6,767 nt of DNA from Lactobacillaceae bacterium UBA639 (GTDB lineage Bacteria; Bacillota; Bacilli; Lactobacillales; Lactobacillaceae). The notes beneath the pieces are model-generated. The model was given only the letters and a program-made list of their open reading frames with translations. It made no database searches and was not told where the DNA came from. The position numbers and the translations under genes were made by a program. The stretch's first letter is position 1, and each line of letters starts with the position of its first letter. Shown here piece after piece: positions 1 to 5,004 of this stretch. Location: the NCBI GenBank assembly GCA_002299975.1, contig DBOT01000005.1, forward strand, positions 1 to 6,767, given 5' to 3'.

Positions 1-810
1 GGTGGTAAGGGTGCTAACCAAGCGGTTGCGGCTGCGCGGTCCGGTGCTAAGACGGCCTTCATTGGGGCAGTTGGTTCTGACAGCGAAGGTCAATACATGC
101 TGGAAGCCCTGAAGGATAACGGAATCGATGTGCACCACGTAACAATCGATAAGTACCACGGTACTGGGACAGCGGCCGTTACCCTGGATGCCGAAGGGCA
201 AAACGACATCATGATCTACGGCGGTGCTAACCAGGCAATGACGCCAGACATGGTGGATGACATTGATGATGTCCTGGACGATGCTGATTTCCTGATCAGC
301 CAATTCGAGACGCCACAAGAAGTTGCTCTGGCCGCTTTCAAGAAGGCTAAGGAACACAACGTGACGACGATCCTTAACCCGGCACCAGCTCATGAGATTA
401 TTCCGGACCTGCTCAAGGTAACCGATGTGATCGCACCAAACGAGAGTGAATGTGCATTGTTGACAGGAATCCCGGTTACGGACGAAGATTCCATGATGAA
501 GAGTGCGGAATACTTCCAAAAGCAAGGGGTTAAGCACCTGTTGATCACCCTGGGAGCTAAGGGTGTCTTCTACGCTACCCCTAATGACCACGGCCTGGTT
601 CCAGCATTTAAGGTTCACGCTGTTGATACGACGGCAGCTGGTGACACCTTCATTGGGGCATTGAGTTCCCAACTGGAAGATGACCTGTCTAACGTAGCGG
701 ATGCACTGGTTTATGCACAGCGGGCTTCGAGCCTGACTGTTCAGGAGATGGGTGCTATGCCATCAATCCCAACGGCCGACAAGGTTAAGGCTGCACTAGC
801 AGAAAAGTAA
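1..810 (+). CDS. rbsK: Ribokinase, 5'-truncated by window edge
   Basis: ATP-dependent phosphorylation of D-ribose to ribose-5-phosphate in the cytoplasm, feeding the pentose phosphate pathway. The reading frame is open from base 1, so the true start lies upstream; 269 residues are present and roughly 35-40 are missing compared with the usual 300-310. The ATG at 97 is an internal Met. Visible PfkB-family ribokinase signatures, numbered in this fragment: the N-terminal substrate-site motif GGKGANQA at 1-8, NPAPA at 126-130, PNESE at 146-150, and the C-terminal PfkB signature DTTAAGDTF from 209, whose Asp215 is the expected catalytic base next to the anion hole. The GGKGANQA and AAGD motifs together favour ribokinase over other PfkB sugar kinases, although substrate specificity cannot be proved from sequence. 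It converges with the minus-strand gene downstream and ends 2 bp before a strong inverted repeat. Any rbs operon partners are outside the window. Confidence 0.93.
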   Translation, partial: GGKGANQAVAAARSGAKTAFIGAVGSDSEGQYMLEALKDNGIDVHHVTIDKYHGTGTAAVTLDAEGQNDIMIYGGANQAMTPDMVDDIDDVLDDADFLISQFETPQEVALAAFKKAKEHNVTTILNPAPAHEIIPDLLKVTDVIAPNESECALLTGIPVTDEDSMMKSAEYFQKQGVKHLLITLGAKGVFYATPNDHGLVPAFKVHAVDTTAAGDTFIGALSSQLEDDLSNVADALVYAQRASSLTVQEMGAMPSIPTADKVKAALAEK

Positions 811-812
811 AT

Positions 813-853
813 AATAAATAAGGGAAGCTCATCATGAGCTTCCCTTATTTATT
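813..853. terminator. Bidirectional terminator between convergent genes
   Basis: A perfect inverted repeat with 20-nt arms (813-832 and 834-853) around a single central base; in RNA the practical loop is TCA or larger. The core is GGGAAGCTC paired with GAGCTTCCC, flanked by A/T-rich ends that give a U-rich tail on either strand (TTATTTATTT on plus, the same on minus). It starts 2 bp after the rbsK stop and can stop both rbsK and the oncoming minus-strand gene. The right arm contains the last codons and the TAA stop (845-847) of that minus-strand gene. Confidence 0.88.
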
Positions 854-1510
854 TGTCTCCATATTGTAGTGCTGGCTTACCTTCATCAACCAGTAGACAA
901 TCAGCTGGAGGATGGTCATGATGACCACAAATTCAATCATTTTAATACTCCAAATACTCCATAACTGCTTGAAAAACCAGGTAGGAGTGAAGAGCAGGTA
1001 GATGGAGTGCAGGCGGAGAAAGCGGCCAATGTAGATCCCAATACTGGCCAGTGTCATGAAGAACACTATCCAGAGGTAGCGAATGCGGGGATGGTGGGGA
1101 GTGGTCAGTTGAGTTAATTGCCGGGCAGTCTGCTCAAGAGTAACAGTCCCGATCAGGAGGCAACTGAGCGCACAGACCATCATCATGGCGAAGTTAAGCC
1201 AGATAACGGGGTCCGAACGGAGAATGCCGTTGATACTGGTGTGGGCGTGTAGCCAGGAAAGGTGGAAGAGGTCGGTCATCACGTAGGGCGCGTTTGGGTA
1301 GAACACCAGCCAGATGACCAGCAGGACCCAGAAAGCAAGGGCCCGGCGATCATTAAAGCGTTTGAGGTGGAAGCTCAGTTCGATCGGCACGTAGCCCAGG
1401 AAGGTATTGAATGCCATGAAATCGTATGGGGCGCGTACAAAGACCTTTAAAAGGATAATTAGGATCCAGAAGAAGAGGCGGATTCGCCAAACAGCAGATA
1501 GATGTTTCAT
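845..1510 (-). CDS. DUF1361-type integral membrane protein, function unknown
   Basis: A 221-residue polytopic membrane protein. About six hydrophobic segments can be seen at roughly residues 10-26, 31-48, 57-75, 102-124, 143-161 and 185-210. Conserved-looking motifs resemble the DUF1361 family: FNTFLGYVP at 34-42, FYPNAPYVMTDLFHL at 70-84, and IGRFLRLHS at 161-169. No catalytic function is known to me for this family, and none is claimed. The start ATG (complement of 1508-1510) is fixed by an in-frame TAA two codons upstream and a GAGAAGG ribosome site (complement of 1521-1527) with a 10-nt spacer. It is transcribed divergently from cdaA, which suggests shared promoter-region control but not necessarily a shared pathway. 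The final codons and stop lie inside the terminator stem it shares with rbsK. The family assignment comes from motif recall, not from a search. Confidence 0.8.
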   Translation of the reverse strand: MKHLSAVWRIRLFFWILIILLKVFVRAPYDFMAFNTFLGYVPIELSFHLKRFNDRRALAFWVLLVIWLVFYPNAPYVMTDLFHLSWLHAHTSINGILRSDPVIWLNFAMMMVCALSCLLIGTVTLEQTARQLTQLTTPHHPRIRYLWIVFFMTLASIGIYIGRFLRLHSIYLLFTPTWFFKQLWSIWSIKMIEFVVIMTILQLIVYWLMKVSQHYNMETNK

Positions 1511-1545
1511 AAATTATTTGCCTTCTCATAACAGTAATCTCCCTA

Positions 1546-1554
1546 AGCATAGCA
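1546..1554 (-). promoter_or_regulatory. Possible extended -10 promoter of the DUF1361 gene
   Basis: On the minus strand the bases read TGC-TATGCT, an extended -10 pattern (TGn plus 4-5 of 6 TATAAT positions). Transcription would begin near 1539 and leave a leader of about 29 nt holding the GAGAAGG ribosome site. No convincing -35 box is present, so this is a weak call. Confidence 0.35.
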
Positions 1555-1598
1555 GAATTTTGTGAATTAACTGTGGCACTTTCGTCACTACTAAAAAA

Positions 1599-1607
1599 TG
1601 ATATAAT
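1599..1607 (+). promoter_or_regulatory. Extended -10 promoter of the cdaA-cdaR-glmM operon
   Basis: TGA-TATAAT: a perfect TATAAT at 1602-1607 preceded by TG one base upstream, the classic extended -10 that can compensate for a poor -35. The 16-18 bp upstream position holds only weak matches (around TTTCGT at 1580-1585). The predicted transcription start near 1614 gives a very short leader of 13-25 nt, depending on the cdaA start used. No riboswitch or attenuator fits in this space. Confidence 0.72.
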
Positions 1608-1622
1608 ATGAACGTGAATTTA

Positions 1623-1626
1623 GAGG
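1623..1626 (+). promoter_or_regulatory. Ribosome binding site that decides the cdaA start
   Basis: GAGG at 1623-1626 abuts the ATG at 1627 with no spacer, so it cannot serve that codon well. The in-frame ATG at 1639 lies 12 nt downstream, at the long end of workable spacing. GTG at 1630 is also in frame but only 3 nt away. This favours initiation at 1639, although the site is not strong for any of the three candidates. Confidence 0.5.
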
Positions 1627-1638
1627 ATGGTGAATGCG

Positions 1639-2487
1639 ATGCAGTTTATAACTTCGCTTCTGACATGGCAAAACCTGATTCACCTGATTGATATCTTAGT
1701 AATCTGGTTCCTAATCTATGAGCTGTTGCTCTTGATTCGGGGGACCCGGGCGGTACAACTCTTCCGCGGGATCATGATCATTATCCTGGTGAAGGTCGTC
1801 AGCTGGTACGCCGGCCTGAGCACGGTCTCCTGGGTGATGGATCAGATCCTGAACTGGGGAGTGATCGCTATCGTGGTCATCTTCCAACCAGAGATTCGGC
1901 GGGGACTGGAACACCTTGGCCGGGGGAGCTTCCTCAGTCATAACCAGTCGACTAACGAGACCGAAGAAGAGATGATCAAGCAGCTGGACCAGGCGATTCA
2001 ATACATGTCGAAGCGCCGGATTGGGGCACTGATTAGTATTCAAATGAAGACCGGTTTGGAAGAATACATCGAGACGGGGATCCCCCTCGATGCGGACATC
2101 TCCGGGGCCCTGCTGATCAATACCTTTATTCCTAACACGCCCCTCCATGATGGTGCGGTAATTATTAAGAATAACCGGATTGCGGTGGCGGCGGCCTACT
2201 TACCGCTCTCGGACAGTAAGCTGATTCCCAAGGAATTGGGAACACGGCACCGGGCGGCAGTAGGGATCAGTGAGGTTACTGATGCCCTGACGATTGTCAT
2301 TTCTGAGGAGACTGGGGAAGTCTCGATCACTAAGGACAATGAATTGATCCGGAACATGTCGCAGAATGATTATCTGAAGTTTATGCGCTCACAACTGTGT
2401 ACACATGAGCCGACGCACGACAACCTGCTGACACGACTCTACTCACGCTTTGAACGGCAAGGAGGTGGCCAGCATGGGCAAAAATAA
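1639..2487 (+). CDS. cdaA: Diadenylate cyclase CdaA (c-di-AMP synthase)
   Basis: Condenses two ATP into cyclic di-AMP at the membrane; in Firmicutes this nucleotide controls potassium and osmolyte transport and is tied to cell-wall homeostasis. With the ATG at 1639 the protein has 282 residues, close to Bacillus CdaA (about 273). The ATG at 1627 would add MVNA but has its GAGG directly against it. Three N-terminal hydrophobic helices are visible at about 12-33, 43-58 and 66-82. A short linker follows, then the cytoplasmic DAC domain from about 110 to 245. The two DAC motifs are intact: DGA at 171-173 (metal/catalytic Asp171) and RHR at 203-205 within GTRHRAA (ATP phosphate contacts). The tail after 250 is polar. 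It is first in an operon with cdaR and glmM, and its last 14 bases overlap cdaR. CdaR and GlmM are both known modulators of CdaA in relatives; regulation here is inferred from that. Confidence 0.96.
   Translation: MQFITSLLTWQNLIHLIDILVIWFLIYELLLLIRGTRAVQLFRGIMIIILVKVVSWYAGLSTVSWVMDQILNWGVIAIVVIFQPEIRRGLEHLGRGSFLSHNQSTNETEEEMIKQLDQAIQYMSKRRIGALISIQMKTGLEEYIETGIPLDADISGALLINTFIPNTPLHDGAVIIKNNRIAVAAAYLPLSDSKLIPKELGTRHRAAVGISEVTDALTIVISEETGEVSITKDNELIRNMSQNDYLKFMRSQLCTHEPTHDNLLTRLYSRFERQGGGQHGQK
2459..2465 (+). promoter_or_regulatory. Strong ribosome binding site of cdaR inside cdaA
   Basis: AAGGAGG lies within the last codons of cdaA (encoding the Gln-Gly-Gly stretch), with 8 nt to the ATG at 2474. 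It selects that ATG over the in-frame ATG at 2450, which has no ribosome site and would only add eight residues. The arrangement implies translational coupling. Confidence 0.85.
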
Positions 2488-3358
2488 GGGCTTCTTCAGC
2501 CATAAGTGGGTGATGCGCCTGGCGTCCCTGGTGTTGGCAATCCTTCTGTTCGCCTATGTCAACGGAAGCAAGAATGGTTTTCTTCGTCAGAATACGCGGA
2601 ATAGCAATAATGAAAACAGTGTCCTGATGTCTGATAAGTCGGTCACTTTGAAGATGCCACTAGACATCACGGTGGACAATTCCAAGTACGTGGTGACTGG
2701 TTATCCACAGTACGTCAAGGTGCGCCTGAATGGACCATCCGCTTTGGTAACCACGACCAGTAATACCCAGAACTTCAAGGTGTACGCTGATTTAAGCAAG
2801 CTGGGCGCTGGGAAGCACCGGGTGCCAATTAAGACGAGTAGCTTGAACTCTGAGCTCAAGGCCACGGTGGCACCGCGCAACATCACGGTTCAGATCCAGC
2901 CGCGGCGGACGGTTAACGTCAAGGTCAGTGTTCGGCTAAATGCCCGGAACTTGGATGATAATTACCAGGCTGGTCGGCCGCACGCCGATGTTGACAGTGT
3001 TCAGGTTACCGGTGCCCAAGATGAGGTCCGCCGGGTTAACCGGGTGGTTGCCTACGTGGTGGTTCCACGGGATGCCAAAAGCAATATCCAGCGGCAAGTC
3101 ACCTTACAAGCACTTGATCGAAATGGTCAGATCCTCAACGTGGTCATCTGGCCGGCCACAACCAACGTCACTGTCCCGATTAGCTCTAAGGACAATGATT
3201 CCAGCAGTCAGTCTGAGTCAGCTAGCAGCAGTGATGAGTCGTCGAGCAGTGAATCATCAAACAAGAAAAGGGTGCAAACCCAGTCGTCAAGTAGTAGCAT
3301 AAGTAGTAATGCAGATAGTAATTCGGAATCGACTGCCACGAGTAGCAGTCAGTCTTAA
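2474..3358 (+). CDS. cdaR: CdaA regulatory protein CdaR (YbbR-domain, membrane-anchored)
   Basis: A 294-residue protein that is expected to sit beside CdaA and modulate its cyclase activity, as its homologues do. A short basic N-terminus (GKNK...HKW) precedes one hydrophobic helix at about 12-30, which looks like an uncleaved anchor placing the rest outside the cell. The extracellular part holds two YbbR-like repeats at about 57-143 and 146-236; Bacillus CdaR is much longer and has four, so this is a short form. Residues 237-294 are a low-complexity tail with 30 Ser in 58 residues plus Asp, Glu, Asn and Gln. The start at 2474 is set by AAGGAGG eight bases upstream; the gene overlaps cdaA by 14 bp, and glmM begins 17 bp after its stop. 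The repeat boundaries are by eye, and the tail's role is unknown. Confidence 0.92.
   Translation: MGKNKGFFSHKWVMRLASLVLAILLFAYVNGSKNGFLRQNTRNSNNENSVLMSDKSVTLKMPLDITVDNSKYVVTGYPQYVKVRLNGPSALVTTTSNTQNFKVYADLSKLGAGKHRVPIKTSSLNSELKATVAPRNITVQIQPRRTVNVKVSVRLNARNLDDNYQAGRPHADVDSVQVTGAQDEVRRVNRVVAYVVVPRDAKSNIQRQVTLQALDRNGQILNVVIWPATTNVTVPISSKDNDSSSQSESASSSDESSSSESSNKKRVQTQSSSSSISSNADSNSESTATSSSQS
3182..3355 (+). repeat. Low-complexity Ser-codon tract encoding the CdaR tail
   Basis: 58 codons of which 30 are Ser, written with mixed AGC, AGT, TCA, TCG and TCT codons. Runs such as SSSS and SSSSS recur, broken by a short basic patch (NKKR, residues 267-270). The codon mixture means this is not a simple perfect microsatellite, but the AGT/AGC-rich stretches could expand or contract between strains. 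The product would be a flexible, exposed extension after the YbbR domains. Confidence 0.8.
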
Positions 3359-3363
3359 TTAAT

Positions 3364-3369
3364 AAGGAG
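3364..3369 (+). promoter_or_regulatory. Ribosome binding site that decides the glmM start
   Basis: AAGGAG stands 3 nt before the ATG at 3373 and 6 nt before the second ATG at 3376. The latter spacing is more normal, and it yields the usual GlmM N-terminus [13 protein letters not shown], so 3376 is preferred. The difference is one Met. Confidence 0.7.
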
Positions 3370-3375
3370 TATATG

Positions 3376-4731
3376 ATGAAACTTAAGTATTTTGGTACCG
3401 ATGGTGTTCGGGGAGTTGCAAACGAAGATTTAAGTCCAGAACTGGCCTTTCGGGTTGGTCGTGCCGGCGGTTATGTTTTGACCCGGCATTCAGATCGGAA
3501 GCAACCACAGGTGCTGGTTGCACGGGATACCCGGATCTCTGGTCAGATGTTGGAAAACGCCCTGATTGCCGGCCTGCTTTCTGTCGGGATTGAGGTTTTG
3601 CGGCTCGGTGTTGTGACGACGCCAGGGGTTGCCTACCTGGTTCGGGCACAAGAAGCGGATGCTGGGGTCATGATCACGGCTAGCCACAACCCGATCAAAT
3701 ACAACGGAATTAAGTACTTCGGGGGCAATGGCTTTAAGCTCTCTGATGACTTGGAATACGAAATTGAACAACTGCTGGATGCCGATGAAGATACTCTGCC
3801 ACGGCCTTCTGATGAGGGCCTGGGAACAGTTGCCGATTACCACGAAGGGGCTTTGAAGTACACCTCCTTCCTGGAACAGACGGTTTCCACTGACCTTTCC
3901 GGCCTGAAAGTGGTTGTGGACGCAGCTAACGGGGCCACTAGCGCCTTTGTCTCCAACCTGTTTGCGGACATGAACGTTGACTTTGTGCCGATCAATGACC
4001 AACCAAATGGCCTGAACACGAACCTCAACTGTGGCTCCACTCATCCTGAGGGCCTGCAGAAGGCCGTTGTTGAAAATGGCGCAGATCTTGGGGTAGCCTT
4101 TGATGGAGACGGTGACCGTTGCATTGCAGTTGACAACGAAGGTAACATCGTTGATGGTGACAAGATCATGTACATCTGCGGAAAGTACATGGACAGCAAG
4201 GGCCTGTTGAAGAAGGACACCGTGGTGACGACGGTAATGAGCAACCTGGGGATGTACAAAGCCCTCGAAGCCCACGGCATGAAGAGCGTTAAGACCAAGG
4301 TCGGGGACCGTTACGTGGTTGAAGAGATGCTGAAGAACGGCTACAACCTCGGTGGTGAACAGTCTGGTCATATTATCTTCCTGGATCACAACACGACTGG
4401 TGATGGGATGCTGTCCTCTTTGCAACTGCTCTCCGTTGTCAAGGAAACTGGCAAGAGCCTGAAGGAACTGGCTAGCGACGTCACTACCTACCCGCAGGAG
4501 CTCTTAAACATCAAGGTGGCTGATAAGGCGGCTGCCATGGAAAATCAGAAGCTCAAGGACGTCATTGCTAAGGTCGAAGACGAGATGCACGGCGATGGCC
4601 GGGTCCTGGTTCGGCCAAGCGGGACGGAACCACTGCTACGGATCATGGCGGAAGCGCCAACTGAAGAGCTGGTTCACCAGTACGTTGAGCAGATTGGTGA
4701 CGTTGCCCGGGCAGAATTAGAAGTTAAATAA
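3376..4731 (+). CDS. glmM: Phosphoglucosamine mutase GlmM
   Basis: Interconverts glucosamine-6-phosphate and glucosamine-1-phosphate in the cytoplasm, the second step toward UDP-GlcNAc for peptidoglycan and teichoic acid. 451 residues, the normal length. All four alpha-D-phosphohexomutase signatures are intact: TASHNP at 101-106 with phospho-accepting Ser103, the metal loop DGDGDR at 243-248, the sugar-recognition loop GGEQSGH at 326-332 (the GEQSGH form typical of GlmM), and the phosphate-binding RPSGTEP at 413-419. It is the third gene of the cdaA operon, 17 bp after cdaR with no terminator or promoter between, and is followed by a rho-independent terminator. In other Firmicutes GlmM binds CdaA and lowers c-di-AMP synthesis, so co-transcription has a plausible functional meaning. 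Ser103 is activated by phosphorylation in this family; nothing here suggests loss of function. Confidence 0.97.
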   Translation: MKLKYFGTDGVRGVANEDLSPELAFRVGRAGGYVLTRHSDRKQPQVLVARDTRISGQMLENALIAGLLSVGIEVLRLGVVTTPGVAYLVRAQEADAGVMITASHNPIKYNGIKYFGGNGFKLSDDLEYEIEQLLDADEDTLPRPSDEGLGTVADYHEGALKYTSFLEQTVSTDLSGLKVVVDAANGATSAFVSNLFADMNVDFVPINDQPNGLNTNLNCGSTHPEGLQKAVVENGADLGVAFDGDGDRCIAVDNEGNIVDGDKIMYICGKYMDSKGLLKKDTVVTTVMSNLGMYKALEAHGMKSVKTKVGDRYVVEEMLKNGYNLGGEQSGHIIFLDHNTTGDGMLSSLQLLSVVKETGKSLKELASDVTTYPQELLNIKVADKAAAMENQKLKDVIAKVEDEMHGDGRVLVRPSGTEPLLRIMAEAPTEELVHQYVEQIGDVARAELEVK

Positions 4732-4745
4732 TAAAGATTATATGT

Positions 4746-4786
4746 AAGGGCTGGGAAAGACTGCTGTTTTTTCCAGCCTTTTATTT
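4746..4786 (+). terminator. Rho-independent terminator after glmM
   Basis: A 12-bp stem, 4749-4760 with 4767-4778 (GGCTGG paired with CCAGCC at the base, then A-U pairs with two G-U wobbles), closes a 6-nt CTGCTG loop and is followed by TTTTATTT. It begins 14 bp after the glmM stop. It separates the cdaA-cdaR-glmM transcript from glmS. Confidence 0.88.
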
Positions 4787-4865
4787 ATACATTAATTGCT
4801 GAACCCTACAGGTTAGCTTTGTGTCGAAGTGTACAGTATTTTTCCAGCTTCTTATTTTATCCATT
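4767..4865 (+). repeat. Imperfect direct repeat of the terminator right arm
   Basis: Copy A 4767-4793 and copy B 4838-4865 share 23 of 27 positions with one inserted T; the common core is TTTTTCCAGC followed by a T-rich tail ending in CATT. Copy B has no matching left arm nearby, so it cannot form a local hairpin. It may be a decayed duplicate of the terminator or chance AT-rich similarity. The stretch between also holds a weak bulged hairpin at 4798-4817. Confidence 0.4.
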
Positions 4866-4872
4866 CCGCAAA

Positions 4873-4882
4873 CTAGACCAAT
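4873..4882 (+). promoter_or_regulatory. Possible second NagR-type half-site
   Basis: CTAGACCAAT matches the right half of the GntR/NagR-family operator pattern (TAGACCA core) and differs at one base from CTATACCAAT at 4965-4974 in the main operator, 92 bp away. The left half is not conserved, so this would be a half-site at best. It lies 13 bp upstream of the -35 box of the glmS promoter. Confidence 0.3.
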
Positions 4883-4895
4883 CAGGAACAATTAA

Positions 4896-4924
4896 TTGAC
4901 AATTATTTTCAAAACTTGTACCAT
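4896..4924 (+). promoter_or_regulatory. glmS promoter
   Basis: A perfect -35 TTGACA (4896-4901), a 17-bp spacer, and TACCAT (4919-4924), which matches 4 of 6 -10 positions. Transcription is expected to begin near 4931, leaving a leader of about 74 nt. It is the only consensus-quality -35 in the gap. With the terminator upstream, it indicates that glmS is transcribed independently of glmM. Confidence 0.65.
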
Positions 4925-4958
4925 ACATAACAGTTGCAATAGGTTAATAACTTTGTTT

Positions 4959-4974
4959 ATTGATCTATACCAAT
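4959..4974 (+). promoter_or_regulatory. NagR (GntR/HutC family)-like operator upstream of glmS
   Basis: ATTGATCTATACCAAT is an imperfect palindrome (12 of 16 positions symmetric). On the minus strand it reads ATTGGTATAGATCAAT, which closely resembles the dre-type sites bound by NagR/YvoA upstream of N-acetylglucosamine genes in Bacillus and relatives. It sits about 30 bases downstream of the predicted transcription start and 30 bases before the glmS ATG, a position suited to repression by blocking polymerase. NagR control of glmS is known in streptococci; its action here is inferred. The nagR gene is not in this window. Resemblance to the known site is from memory, not from a motif scan. Confidence 0.62.
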
Positions 4975-5004
4975 TATTTGAAATATTAAAGGATGGAAAT
5001 AATT

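Noticed and set aside
97..99. ATG at 97 as the ribokinase start
   Set aside because: The frame is open upstream to base 1 and encodes the conserved GGKGANQA ribokinase motif, so the ATG is internal.
1353..1550. 65-codon minus-strand frame starting 40 bp upstream of the DUF1361 gene
   Set aside because: Overlaps the DUF1361 gene in another frame and lacks conserved features; the longer frame has the membrane pattern and a reasonable ribosome site.
1573..1588. Small dyad GTGGC-ACTTTC-GTCAC near the -35 region of cdaA
   Set aside because: Only five pairs including one G-T, and it resembles no operator I know; easily chance.
1711..2148. 145-codon minus-strand open frame within cdaA
   Set aside because: Opposes the conserved membrane and DAC regions of cdaA; the translation is rich in Pro, Asp and His with no recognisable domain.
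3490..4425. 311-codon open frame on the minus strand inside glmM
   Set aside because: Fully antisense to an intact, highly conserved glmM, and its translation matches no family I recognise. Long antisense frames are common opposite GC-moderate genes with strong codon bias.
4798..4817. Bulged hairpin GCT(G)AACC / GGTTAGC between glmM and glmS
   Set aside because: Short, weak and not followed by a convincing T-run; not called as a second terminator.
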